NCBI RefSeq assembly: GCF_022965805.1 | Contig: NC_133115.1 | Location: 36,881,321-36,945,320 of the forward strand | Direction: 5' to 3' | Source: Primulina eburnea | Taxonomy: Eukaryota; Streptophyta; Magnoliopsida; Lamiales; Gesneriaceae | Length of the DNA stretch: 64,000 nt | Shown here: in pieces, positions 13,112-24,890 of the stretch | Layout: every line of letters starts with the position of its first letter | Numbering within the stretch: position 1 is the stretch's first letter | The notes under the pieces: model-generated | Seen by the model: the letters and a program-made list of their open reading frames with translations, nothing else | Told to the model about the DNA's origin: nothing | The model's database searches: none | Made by a program: the position numbers and the translations under genes

Positions 13112-14674
13112 TGTAGTAGCCCGAATCCTATTTATTTAAATAAACATGATTAAGTATCTTTAATTAAGTAAATCATGTGTAATTTGGCTTTAGAGTTCGT
13201 GTGAGTAAGCCGAGGTGTAGCCCAGAAAGGGAAGATCAGCCCGGGAAGGGAAGATCAACCAGGAAGGGAAGAGCAGCCCGGGAAGGGAAGATCAGCCAGG
13301 AAGGGAAGAGCAGCCCGGGAATAGTATTTGGTTGACACGTTCATGCATGTAAGGTGAGGTGTCTTTGTGCATGCTGCCTAGCGACAGATGTCCGGATGCA
13401 TGGGATTTGGTTGACACGTTCATGCATGTAAGGTGAGGTGTCTTTGTGCATACTGCCTAGCGACAGATGTCCGGATGCATGGGATTTGGTTGACACGTTC
13501 ATGCAGGTAAGTTCCGAGCTGAGGTCTATAAATAGGCCATGGGATTTCTCATTGTGGAGGGGGTACTGTGTGTTTAAATGCAAGTTTTAGCTCTCTAGAT
13601 CAGCCTGGGAAGGGAAGATCAGCCTGGGAAGGGAAGAGCAACCCGGGAAGGGAAGAGCAGCCCGGGAAGAGAAGATCAGCCATGAAGGGAAGAGCAGCCC
13701 GGGAAGGGAAGAGCAGCCGGAAAGGGAAGAACAGCCCGGGAAGGAAAGAGCAACCCGGGAAGGACAGAGCAGCCCGGACAGAGCAGCCGGGCATAGCCGA
13801 CGGTCCGAGAAGGGCAGTCATGGAGCTCAGTATCGTCAGGGCTGACGACGGACTAGACCCGATTGATAGGATTTCCTGTGGACTAGGATTGCTTTACTAG
13901 AGGTACGAAAGTACTATCCGAGATAACCTGGTCGAGTATACATTCTTATATGTGTTGCATGATTATTTGCTGCATTGATATATGTCATATAATGCATGCT
14001 ATTATGTCACGCTTTATGCTGCATGTTGCATTTCATCTTGAGCCGTATCTCTTTCGAGATAGCCTTTATTGTTGAGCTGTATCTCTTTCGAGATAAGCTA
14101 TATCTTGTGGGGCCGCTCAGCCCTGTCTTATGGACGCATGGACACCGAGAGTACACAGTGACCGACGGGTCCGGAGGGCTTCGGTGATCCGGGACATTTT
14201 AGGTCCACGTCTGATCTTGTAGTGGATGCAGTGACCCAGAGGAGTACCGCGCGGCACTATCCACTTGGCGCCTCTAGACTGAGCATATTGAGATCTTTTG
14301 TGACTCATGTTTCTTGACTACCCTGGTATCATATGATAGCATGTGCATTTCATATAGGCTTGTATACTCATGCTTTTGTACTGGGCGTTCTTATCGCTCA
14401 CGTCCTCGGTTTTGTTTATCTTGGACACCCCATTCCCACGGGGCAGGCCTCAGGTTGGATGGCTCAGGAGGAGGATGATGAGGACGTTGAGTAGCCGGTT
14501 GGTTTAGTTCTTCAGTACTGTTTGTTTCGATATGGTTGTACCGCATATTTTTATTCTGAGTTATTCTGGACTTCATTTGGTGACCATTTCCGCAATTATC
14601 TCTGATTGTTATTAATTTAGTTAATTGCATGCTTAATTCTTGATTAGTAGGTGATTCTGGAACGGGTCACTACA
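13112..14674 (+). repeat. 3' LTR of the gypsy element
   Basis: Same start and end as the 5' LTR, with scattered substitutions. The minisatellite copy number differs (13220-13320 and 13605-13775), which accounts for much of the length difference. It ends ACTACA at 14674 and is followed by the CCTAT target duplication and the rest of the tnpA exon. Confidence 0.95.
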
Positions 14675-14939
14675 CCTATACCGATGGACCATTCATGGCT
14701 GGAGGAGCAAGAACAAGTATCCACAGTCGGTCCCGCATGAGAGATGGGCTTCTTGGAATGCTGCATGGCAGCAAGAGGATTGGCAGAGCAGAGCCGCGAA
14801 AAACAAGGCGAATAGGAACAGCGAGCCTGCAGGGACAGGTACATGGACGTCGAAGCACATCGCAGGTGCGAAGACGTACAGCGCTCACGAGCAGGATCTG
14901 GTATTTCTTCCAATTTAATTCTTTTCATTTGTACTTTAC

Positions 14940-14945
<6 letters not shown>

Positions 14946-15017
<72 letters not shown>
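14946..15017. repeat. (AT)n microsatellite
   Basis: A long TA run inside a tnpA intron of the CACTA element. Open frames here that read IYIYIY are artefacts. Confidence 0.95.
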
Positions 15018-15020
<3 letters not shown>

Positions 15021-16009
15021 TTCATTACTTATAAATGCTAATGTTTTACTATTATTGAAATTATTTTAGCGAGCTCGTCATGGCAGAGATCCAACTTCAT
15101 GGGAGTTGTACGTTCACACATATCGACATGCAGATGGAACTTTCGTCGACACACGATCCCGTCTGATCCACGTAAGTTTATTAAATTTAGTTATACTCGT
15201 TAACGTTACGTTAAAAAAATTCGATTTGATTCATTTTTAATCAACATCACAGGAGGAGATGGAGCGTTCCATGGCTCAGTCGGTCACTCCCTTTGATGGA
15301 TCAGAACCTGAAGTCCCCAGCCCACAGTCGGTAAACAGCATGTTCAAGAATGTGGTTGGGGGAAGAATAAGGGGAGGATGTACGGGTGTGGGTCCATGGC
15401 CAGCACCTTTTATCCCGAAGAGATGGCTCAGGGGCGACGGGGTGGGTCGTCGGGTGTCGGTCAGTCGTCTGAGTCCCAGCATATGACAGACATGCGGCAG
15501 GCTCTAGACCGGTCGTTACGGCATAACGATGAGCTCGTCGATATGGTGCAGGCTACACGGGCGGAGAACATCATGCTGAGAGATCGCATGACGTCGCTAG
15601 AGGAGCAAGTCCGAGCCCTAGTTGAAGGCATGTCGCAGGCAGCTACTGCGCATACATCAGGCCGCACGCCGTCTGGACCAGACAATTCTCACAGGGGTCG
15701 ATCCCGATCCCGTGGCGCATCAGTTGATCATTCTTCGCATGGCTACAGATTATCACAGACTTATATTCCTCCGATGCAGGGGTACGGGGACGACGACGAC
15801 CACGACCACGACGACTACGACCACGACGAGACGCAGTCACCGTAGATGCTTTTTTTTGTGATTTATTTTTATGACACATGTATGAAACAATTGATTCTTA
15901 TTTTTAGTTTAGTGATATGATTATGTTTTTTAAATTTTCTTGTCAATAGTTTTTTAATTAAACAGCACAATATACGAATTATATTTTTTTTTAAAAAAAT
16001 ATTAGGTCA

Positions 16010-16464
16010 ATAGCGACGGAACATTGGTAACCGTCGCTGAATATAGCGACGGTACTGTGAACACCGTCGCTATATTTAGCGACGGTTTTTAAAGCAATGT
16101 CGCTATAATAAGCGACGGTTGAAACGTACACCGTCGCTATATGTAGCGACGGGTGTATCACAAACCGTTGCTATAGGGAGCAACGGTTTATCAATAACCG
16201 TCGCTTAATATAGCGACCGTGGGAAATAAACCGTCGCTTAAAATAGCGACGGGTTTAAATGAACCGTCGCCAAAATAGCGACGGTGTTCATAAATCAAAC
16301 CGTCGCCATAATGGTCACGGTTATTGATTTACCGTCGTTTGGCGAGGCGACGAGGCCACCGGTTACGGCTAACCGAACCGACGCTAGAACCGTCGCTTTA
16401 AGCAATTTGCGACGGTTTTAGCGACGGTTTTGACCGTCGTTAACCGCAGCGTTTTTTTGTAGTG
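16010..16464 (+). repeat. CACTA right subterminal array and TIR
   Basis: About 450 bp of paired TAGCGACGGT / ACCGTCGCTA units, ending GCGTTTTTTTGTAGTG at 16464, the inverted copy of the left terminus. Denser and better conserved than the left array. Confidence 0.9.
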
Positions 16465-17801
16465 TTAGACTATAACTATCAACATGTATCCAACTTTTTA
16501 TGTTTATGTAAGTTGTAAATCCAATAATTATGTTAATTATCTTGTTATAAAATATCTCTCGGTCTCAATTATAATATATAAAATCACTTCTAACTTGATA
16601 ATGAAATAAAAATTAATAACATAATCAAGTGTGTCAAAAATAAAAATTCAATCTTAAAAAAAATCAAAACATTAATATTTGGGTAGGATCCCCTAAATTC
16701 TAACTAAAAGAATGAAAAGATGAAAAATGTTATGTAATTCTTGTTATTCGCTTGAGTTATCTTGATTTGTTATATTTCAATGAAAGCAATTGAAATTAAT
16801 TATATTTTCTGTAACTAATTGTTAGGTTCAAATTGTGTCAACCCAAATAATTTGAAGGCCAATGAAATTAAAGTCCATCAAGTCAAAATATTTGAGCGGT
16901 TGAGGGCTTGATCCACCAATGATCGAGGAAGTTGAGGAAGATGAGCCACGATATATGTCCAGTGATTATGGAAGATTGCAAAACTGCTCTGGACAACTAA
17001 ACAAAAAGAAGACAGAAACATCAGAATGAGGGAGGACAAATCAATCCGAACAAATCTACAGCAAAACTATGCATAATTCCTTATCAATTTTATGCAAAAT
17101 TTCTCTTATTTGCTCTGTTGTTTATTGTCATTTCCAGCAAGTGTTTCTATAGATTTTAGCAATGTCCATCCAAGTCTCATGTGAAAGCTTTGTTCGAATT
17201 TATAACGGCATAATAAATATTGATGTTGCTTATGAATTCTTTCTTTAATTTCATTATATTTCTCATTTCACGTTTTTATTTTTGGAGCCATTTCGAGGGA
17301 ATTAGAACAAACAGTCGAATCGAGATTCGCAACGCTTGGTAAACGAAGTCAGATTAATTCACATTTGGCACAAACACGTGCCTGGCACGCCCGAAAATTT
17401 CGTGACAAACACTAATATATAAATAAGTAAGATACGAATTTAATATTTCATAAATTTAGAATATGTGAATCCGATAGTCACCTCGTCTCTAGTGCAGTTA
17501 CATAAGTGTAAACATCTTCCATTATGGTAAATGTCTATGTTTGATTGCAATCGATTAACGAAAAAATGCTCCCACGTAATAAAAAAAAATTCAAGATATT
17601 GTCAAACATTTTAGTAATAGATTTACTTCGAAATAAATTTATAAGGATCTAGTAGCTCTCTATATTAGCCCCATGTAAATTTTTATTGTTTTTTACGATT
17701 ATAAGGGTAGAAAACGTTAAACCTTCATGAAGTGCGATTTCGAAGTCGCACGACTCTTGACATGAGAATATTTACACAACATAATCAGGACGAAAAACAG
17801 A
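16465..17801. other. AT-rich flank with a possible old LTR fragment
   Basis: After the CACTA end the host repeat seems to resume. About 16833-17410 contains TTTGGCACAAACACGTGCC followed by TGGCACGCCCG, which resembles leader sequences of Tat/Athila-type elements. No coding remnant was seen. The last few hundred bases are probably the promoter of the dehydratase gene. Confidence 0.35.
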
Positions 17802-20582
17802 ATGCCCAAATCGATGATTCGAACGCTTCAATGTCGCCTCACCTCTCTCTCCAGCGTCCACGTACTAGAAATCTCTCTTCTTTTGCAAATGCACCTTAAC
17901 GTTTTCGTGTTTTAATTCCGAGATTACTGAGTTTTCTTTGACTGTGCGCTTAGGTCTCTTTGGCTTCGATTCCGCCAAGGCTTTACAGGGCACATGGACG
18001 GTATTCTTGATCGTCATCTCTCAATTTTCTTGAAATTTTAACGATCGTTGAATCACAAGCCATCCTTTTTATGTATTTTGTTTCTGATTTCTTTTCTTTA
18101 AGATGTAGGAATAGCTTCCTTAAAATACTTGGCAATTTGTGAGTTTCTTGAAATATTTTGGCATGATGTCCATGTTTCTTGAAATTGTGTACAATTAGTT
18201 GCAAACTTGAACAATCATTTTCCGATAATTTCTTTACTGGTGGTTTTTTTTTTTTTATAAAAAAAATATATTTAACAACCATGACCGGATGCTGGAGTTC
18301 CTTTACTCCTGAGTCCTGACTAACCTAACCCTTATGAGTCGTTTGTTTCTGATTTATATTCTTGTGAGCAGTAGCTCATTTGAAATTTCTATCGCCTTCA
18401 AGTTTCTTTCCTTCTGCATTGCATTGTCTTGGGTTGAAGCAGTTATTTTGTAATTGCATACAGCTCGAGTATACTTGTAGCTGATATAGTTCGAGGGCAT
18501 GATGTACTCTCATCAAATGTAGGAAGTCTAAATGGAGTTAGGGCTTTTTGTACTGGTCAAGGTGCGTTTAGATTTCTTATAAAAAAATTTATATTGTTAC
18601 TAGGCCCTTCTCGTCTTAGTTTCTTCACACGGATGCTATTAGTCGGTACTCTTGTTGATCATTGGCCCAGTGTTTGACGATTCATTTTCATCTTTACCTT
18701 TTTCAAAATATTCTATGAAAATGTTAGCTGCTTTTTTTTATTTAAAATTTTCTGATCACGTCATTGCTAGAGTGAAAATGTGTTCCAGTGTTCCTGGAGC
18801 CTTTGAGAACTATCTCACCCTTGATTTTTGGAGATTAACAGAGACATGTCTTACTTTTTTAAGGTTGTTGTTCATATGTTAATTGTTTCCATCATTGATA
18901 ATTTGATATTTATGCAAATTGTGATATTTATGCAAATTGTGGTTTCTATCGCTAATAATTGTCATCTTTGTGCAAATTAACCGTGTCTCTTTATTTTGAC
19001 TGTTAACTTTGTCAGATTTGTCAATGAAAAAGTGTGTGCCATGCAGTTTGAAAGAGCTAAGGCCTATGACTGAGGAAGCAGCCAATGTTTTGATTCTACA
19101 GGTGATGAATACATGCTTGTGATAATTGTCTGCTTGCTGTTTATGGATTGGAGTTCATATTTGTTATCTTACTTTCAGGTTCCAGGATGGAATTTGGTTC
19201 ATGAAGGTGATACATTGAAGCTGCATCGGTCATGGAAGGTTAAGACTTTTGTGAAAGGAATGGAGTTTCTTCGGCTTGTAGCTGATGTTGCAGAAGCAGA
19301 AGGTAACGTGCCGGCTTAATTTGTCTGGTCCTAATCGCCTGGCTTAATTTATGTCTATCCCTATTCGTCCTTGAAATTTTGTGGGCATAAGACACTTTGC
19401 TCTTTTGCATCCACATGCAAGTATGTTTTTCGTTCATTGGCTGCTGGAAAATCTGTCACTATATGGTTTTGTATTTGTAATAGGTTTCTTAGTATCTTGG
19501 AGCATTATACCAATCTTTTTGGTGATCTTCTCAATGTGCTCTTAGTACATTTATTTTTGGAGAAATAAAACTCGAAATGATTATGCAGTGAGAATAATAG
19601 ATCAATAAATTTATGAATTTCACACCTTAATGTTTCAACAATCACATGTACTTAATGACATGTCCAGATGCATAGACCATCTACCAAGAGTGAGTGAGTT
19701 AAGACGCCAAGAAGTAACGTGAATATCAATTACGGTGGTATAACACTGTAACTAGACACAAAAATTTCCTGCTATAGGCTTTTTTCTTCTCAATTTATAT
19801 TTGGCGAGCTTATTTTATGACTAGAATATAGATTCAGAATTGATATGACAGCTTGGAAACTATCCTTAGGATACGCCTGACTTGCTCGGAAATTATAAAT
19901 TTTTTGAATAAATGATTGAATTGGGGACACGTTCTTCTTTGACCTTCTCCCAATTTTCTTTACTTTTTATTGCAGAATCCATAGAGTGAGACTGTGAGAG
20001 TAATCATTTGCAAATATATATATAAAAAGAGAAATGATTTTTCATCTGAATTAACTCTTTGCCCAAGTTTCTTCACTCGTTAACAAAATGTTCTTGATTG
20101 GTGTTGGTACGGCAGCTTAATTTAAGCTTGGTCGTACTGCAGCCTAAGTTAGGCTGTAGTTTTTATTGGTGTTGGTATGGTGCTCCTAATTTAGGCTTGG
20201 TCGTACGGCAGCCTAAATTAAGTTTGGTCGTACTGCAGCCTGATTTAGGCTGTAGTTGATGATTCTTTAATTTTCTGCATTAAAAGTCATATTTTGCAGG
20301 TCATCACCCAAATCTCCATCTTATTGGGTGGAACAATGTAGAGATTGACATATGGACTCATGCAGTAGGTAAAATTCAATCCATCTATCGCCTTCTTTTT
20401 AAGGTCCTTTCGTTACCATTTTTATTGTTCTAAAGGATAAGTTGATTTGTAGCTTTAACGTGCGAATTGGCATGCTTACTTGTTGTGTAGGTGGATTGAC
20501 AGAGAATGATTATATACTTGCTGCAAAGATCAGCAGACTTAATCTTCACCACCTTCTGCGGATAACACCTGCTAACAAGTGA
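17802..20582 (+). CDS. pterin-4a-carbinolamine dehydratase, probably mitochondrial
   Basis: Dehydrates 4a-hydroxy-tetrahydropterins, recycling oxidised pterin cofactor. Seven exons with consistent phases: 17802-17861, 17954-18000, 18464-18561, 19016-19101, 19179-19302, 20300-20368, 20491-20582; 576 nt, 191 residues. The N-terminus (MPKSMIRTLQCRLTSLSS) is basic and Ser-rich, like a mitochondrial presequence. The core begins DLSMKKCVPCSLKELRPMT and runs through VPGWNLVHEG and KVKTFVKGMEFL. The family signature is AEGHHPNLHLIGWNNVEIDI, followed by THAVGGLTENDYILA with the usual Asp. The layout resembles Arabidopsis At1g29810. Exon 1's donor (CAC|GTACTA) is the least secure boundary. ATG 17802 was chosen because it opens the presequence; an in-frame ATG at 17814 is the alternative. 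The 997-bp intron 5 contains a palindromic repeat. Confidence 0.88.
20093..20255 (+). repeat. palindrome-rich imperfect tandem repeat in a PCD intron
   Basis: Two imperfect units, each starting TTGGTGTTGGTA, in intron 5. They contain near-perfect palindromes such as CAGCCTAAGTTAGGCTG and AGCTTAATTTAAGCT and repeat TTGGTCGTACTGCAGCCT. It looks like a small foldback insertion rather than ordinary intron sequence. Confidence 0.7.
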
Positions 20583-21852
20583 CAAAGCTTTCATATGCAA
20601 TTGCTGTGCTGGGAGTGAGACAGTTTATAACTATAGTGGCATAATAATAGGTGACCATGGATAAATTTCTTCCCTTTTTCTTTCTCATCTGTGGTTTTAT
20701 ACTTCTGGTTTTTGCTGGAATTGCCTTTTCATGCTTCAAGTTCCTATGCTATTTGAAAATGTTTGCCTAGAATAACTATTCTGGTGCATGCTTTGTAGCT
20801 TTGATAATTTTATTTTTTTGTTGTAAAGGGCTCAACAGTCAACACCACTACTTGATGGTTTTGCTTTTATCTATTGTTTCTATTAATCCTATACTATCAA
20901 TGAAAGTGTGAATGGTATGTTATCGTTACACTAATTGGATTTTACCGAAATAACTCCCTCGAAATACAGAAGTACGTTTTTTTTTTTAAATTTAATAAAA
21001 ATATTATAAAAATCTGTTTTTAGTATTTTAATTCAGAGTCTTCGTTAATTTTCTATATTTCTTTAAAATTACCGAAATATTTCTTTCATTTTAAATATTA
21101 TTGAAATACTTATTTATTCTCATCTACAATTTTGTATTTATAAAATATAGGATCTATGTTTTAAAAAACCTTTAAATTGTTACAACATTTCTTTTATCAT
21201 TGTTTATTTTTAAATTTAAAAAATAATTTTGATTTTAATAATGATTAATAATTAAAAAAAATAGAAGTATTAATCCAATTGAAAAATATATGCAAGCAAA
21301 TGTTCATGTGCGTGAATGTCGAGTTTTCACTATGATTAGTGAAAATTATTTTTAGTCCATTGCGAAATATTATTTTTTTCGGGTTGAACTCAGTCGGGTT
21401 GATGGATCGTGTTTGATTTTGACATCTTTACGGTTACAACTCGTATCTTAGTGTGCGCACACATTGATACTCGAAAGGATTCAGTTGGTCTAGTGGTAGA
21501 CGTATATATCTTGATTCCTGCAATTATTATTAACAATGATACAGCTAATAATAACTTAACTAATCCCACTATTTGATGAAGCGATGGGTGCTCTTTCAAT
21601 GAGCTTGACTGCTGAACAAACACAACATTGCGAATTTTTTCTTTATATTGGATGTTCATTCTAGGAGTAGCCATCATCAAATTGATCTTAAATTTCAAAT
21701 TTTAAAATTTCAAAAGGAAAAAAATAATAATTTTATTCTAAAAGATACATTAGAATATCTATTAGTTAAACTTTTTGACTCTGTCATTTGCTGAATAAAC
21801 TTAATAATTACCGTACTATCTTTTTGGATCAACTTATGTCAAAATTTTAATA

Positions 21853-22033
21853 GTAGGTCTCATGTGAGACCGTCTTACGGATCCTAATCTGTAAGACGGG
21901 TCAACCCTACTCATATTCACAATAAAAAGTAATAGTACTCTTAGCATAAAAAATAATATTTTTTCATGGATGACCCAAATAAGAGATCCGTCTCACAAAT
22001 ACGGCCCTTGAGACCGTCTCACACAAGTTTTTA
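21853..22033 (-). mobile_element. ~180-bp MITE, copy 1
   Basis: Starts GGTCTCATGTGAGACCGTC and ends GAGACCGTCTCACACAAG, with an inner phrase ATGGATGACCCAAATAAGAG. Termini contain self-complementary GAGACCGTCTCA/GTGAGACGGTCTC motifs. Homologous copies occur at 50473-50652 (opposite orientation) and 57429-57775. I recall this repeat as abundant in some Lamiales genomes. Confidence 0.75.
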
Positions 22034-22046
22034 CCAAATTTTAATC

Positions 22047-22215
22047 AGAGTAGGTATCTTGTGAAACAATCTCATATATTTTTAGTCGTCAGACGAGTCA
22101 ACTATATTCATATATACAATAAAAATTAATATTTTTTAAATAAAAATTAATATTTTTTTATGGATGACCCAAATAGAATATCTATAATTAAAATAAAAAA
22201 ATTCATGTAAGACGG
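22047..22215 (-). mobile_element. decayed copy 2 of the same MITE
   Basis: Immediately downstream of copy 1 in the same orientation. It keeps GTAGGTATCTTGTGAAACAA, TGGATGACCCAAATAGA and GTAAGACGGTCTAAC, but with many substitutions. Confidence 0.6.
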
Positions 22216-23862
22216 TCTAACAATAATAGATGTGATATTTCTAGAAGTGATATCATACAAAGAGTGGAACATTATTGAGGGTGTCAAAACCGGCAGTACT
22301 ATAGGCATAACAATATTTTTGTTGGGATTTGAAACTAGGCTATGCAATTAATTATGGTGGGAAAATTTAAAAATGGAGCTGTTTAGAATTTAGACGCATG
22401 TGTGAGATGGTGAATATATTAATGTTATTTTTGGTTGATTACCATCCAATAAGCATAATATAAAATAAAAGTACACTTTTCTAAACCTAAAGTAAAGAGT
22501 TTTTAGTCAATACAGAGAACACCAAAGGTCAAGAACCCAATCAAGACCCTTCACATTTGAAGCCTAATTTAGCTACAAATCAAAAGGACGAAGAGATCCT
22601 ATGCACATTTCCCATTTTTTTTCTATGTTAATGTAATAATAATCATAAATGGAATAAATATGGCAGCATTGACTAATTCCAAGTATCCCAAGTGGAGTGG
22701 ATGTCACATAATCATTGTGAACATTGACTTTGGTTTGAGGTTTATTTTAAAAAAAAAATTAAGATATGGAGTTATATAATAGGATTTCGAAGGTAAGATC
22801 TCGTTCTAAATTTAAGGTATTGGTGTCAAAAGAGCTACAAATCGACAATTTGGAATGAGTTTTTAGTTGTAATAAAGATAAAAAAAAACCTATAAATGAT
22901 TGTTAGTGAAAAATGACATGCTCATTTTATTTTATCAAGTTATTGTAAGAAGAAAAATGAGCAAAATATAATCCAATTTATCATTCAAATTGATTCTAAG
23001 TTATATATTAAGTAAAAATCGATGGGCAAAATTATTCCAAGATAATTATATATAATTTATATAGTTATATTAGTACAATTTCACACTTAGCACACATGAC
23101 ATACAACGAATGACTTAGGTATAACATAAAGCGTCTCTTATCCATTTACATATAACTTAAAATCAGGGTTGCGATGTTTGATATTATTTCAGCTAAGACT
23201 AGTCTCGATTAGGAAAACTTGAACCTAACATTTGTTGAAGCTTTTTTTTTTAATAAATAGATTAAATTGTTACAAACTATCCCCAATGTTATCAACACGT
23301 CTTAAATTTAAAATAAAACTTTAAATTTGAGATTCAATTATAACAAATCTTCCGAAAATGTTAGGAAAACAAGTCGATCTCAATTAATTAAAAAATTAAA
23401 TAATTTTGACATAATGTTATGGACGCGAAAGTGGAGTGGCCGTGTTGGAGTATAATAAATTGTTACGGGCTGCAAGTTGATATATATTTGACTGAGTCTT
23501 TATCTAACTAATTAATTTTCTTTGATTTACCCAAATAATTATTAACTTTGTCTAATTATAAAGTAACTTTTTCAACGGTCATAATTCAAAAAAGATTTTA
23601 TTAGGTTTGGCCCATGAAATCATGAAAAATGTATATTTAAGGAATTAAGGCAGCTCATTAATTTTTTTTAAAAATTAATCCTCTTGCGAAAATATTAATT
23701 TCTTGAATATTAAATTAAAATTTTAAATGGCATTTCCTTTTTTTTTTTCCAGTTTTATATATATGTGGATGTCAAATTAATGTGAATTTTTTAATCTACA
23801 CCTAATAAACCTGCCCACTTCTGTGCTGAAAAAGACTTCCATCCAGGAGTACATGCATATTA

Positions 23863-23870
23863 GACACACA

Positions 23871-23962
<92 letters not shown>
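23863..23962. repeat. compound (CA)n(TA)n microsatellite
   Basis: About 45 bp of CA followed by about 54 bp of TA. Open frames across it are artefacts. Confidence 0.95.
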
Positions 23963-23967
<5 letters not shown>

Positions 23968-24584
23968 TCACGTATAATGGACGCCAATTATTTAGTGCTC
24001 TTTCTTTATTATTTTCCAATGGCAAAAAAAAATTATTATTTCTCAAGCGATCTCCCAAATCTTCGTAAACCACCAATCATTTCACAATTTTCTATTAGTT
24101 AATTGTGATTAAGCAAATTTAATGATCAACCTTTTCGCATAATATGGCTACCAAATGTTCTTTTCCCTTCAGTTTTGAGGTAATGTTTTTTTTTCTTTGA
24201 GAATATAAGTATTTTCCCTCTTTTTTTATAAATCTTTGGTCCGCGCAAAGAAAATAAGCATGATTTACGAAGAATAAATTATCAGAAGATTCAATTGATG
24301 GTCATATATACGTAACATATTTTTGGTTGTTGCCAATACTTACATTCTGTGCCTAAAATATAGCTCAATCGAGGATTAAAAAAAGGTAAAAAGAAATTAT
24401 ATAAAAGGAGTCGTAATAAAGAATTCAAAATATATAAAACTTGAGATCTAATTAAATTATTCCCGTGATATAGTACTTATTTTTTCTCATGTGCAATAAT
24501 TTGGAATATTCAACAAGCTAAAGAATCTATCAAAGTGATAAAAATATAAAACAAATAAAAAGCACAGAAACAAAGATTTAAGCA

Positions 24585-24890
24585 TACCGGAATAAACAAT
24601 ACCGAATTTATCGAAATTTTCTCTACAATATGACATCATAACCGAAATATTCGGTACGACAACAGTATGAAATTTGAAATTTTCGGTATATATATCGAAA
24701 TAATATATATAAATTTAAATTATTTTAAAAAATATAATATATTTTTTTCAGTATAAAACGGTATATGTCGATATTTCAGCGCAATATTTCGTTATAAGCA
24801 TATTCGGTGTACCAAATTTTCGGTGCGATATCGATATAAATATTTTTAATTTTGTAATTTTCAATGTGATATACGATACGGTAAACCATC
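24585..24890. repeat. CGGTAT-rich degenerate repeat
   Basis: Repeated ACCGAA, TTCGGTA and CGGTATAT phrases on both strands over about 300 bp, a pattern I recognise from widespread unclassified plant repeats. No coding content. Confidence 0.45.

Larger units (their letters stand above)
6860..14674 (+). mobile_element. Ty3/gypsy LTR retrotransposon (chromovirus, Tekay/Del-like), complete but inactive
   Basis: 7,815 bp, flanked by a perfect 5-bp target duplication CCTAT (6855-6859 and 14675-14679). Two LTRs of 1,575 and 1,563 bp start TGTAGTAGCCC and end GGTCACTACA. The primer-binding site TGGTATCAGAGC is 4 bp after the 5' LTR and a GGGGGAGAA purine tract precedes the 3' LTR. Domain order is gag, CCHC knuckle, protease, RT, RNase H, integrase and a chromodomain-like tail, in the host-gene direction. 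The LTRs are very similar by eye, so the insertion is fairly recent, yet gag-pol has at least two frameshifts and one stop. It may have been mobilised in trans or decayed quickly. Confidence 0.95.
6394..15845 (+). pseudogene. tnpA-like gene of the CACTA element, split by a gypsy insertion
   Basis: TNPA binds subterminal repeats and assists CACTA transposition. Exons read as 6394-6458 (MSGHPPPPPPDHRLELTIQD), 6568-6697 (VSRFISKQFKLQTCETGSSW region), 6787-6859, [7.8 kb insertion], 14675-14900 (WASWNAAWQQEDWQSRAAKN), 15070-15171 (ARHGRDPTSWELYVHTYRHA) and 15253-15845. The last but one matches the conserved TNPA motif GRDPT-x-ELY...HADGTFVD. The final exon has a coiled-coil-like stretch (TSLEEQVRALVEGMSQ) and an Asp/His-rich tail. 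The insertion falls between AGC and CTA codons and the reading frame matches on both sides. A second defect is a one-base deletion near 15362, after the SMFKNVVGG codons. The intron at 14901-15069 contains a long (AT)n. Confidence 0.8.
3794..16464 (+). mobile_element. CACTA (En/Spm) DNA transposon, defective, with a nested LTR element
   Basis: Begins CACTACAAAAAAACGCT at 3794 and ends with the exact reverse complement at 16464; about 10 more bases (TAACGACGGT) also match after a short gap. Both ends carry arrays of the subterminal motif GCGACGGTTT in both orientations, as expected for TNPA-binding ends. The expected 3-bp target duplication is TTG on the left and TTA on the right, so one base differs. 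Inside are the tail of tnpD (4538-5438), an internal block of subterminal-type repeats (5664-5822) and tnpA exons (6394-15845). A Ty3/gypsy element interrupts tnpA. Without it the element would be about 4.85 kb. The TNP2 catalytic region of tnpD is absent, so it cannot make its own transposase but could be moved by a related autonomous copy. Confidence 0.9.

Noticed and set aside
21480..21540. tRNA/SINE-like phrase CAGTTGGTCTAGTGGTAGAC
   Set aside because: It resembles a pol III A-box, but the following B-box-like part is too close and poor, and there is no cloverleaf.
21390..21698. 102-codon minus-strand ORF with a hydrophobic stretch
   Set aside because: No recognisable family, lies in AT-rich repeat sequence, and has no splice or promoter support.
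23777..24076. ORFs encoding IYIYIY / TCVCVC runs
   Set aside because: They are translations of the CA/TA microsatellite.
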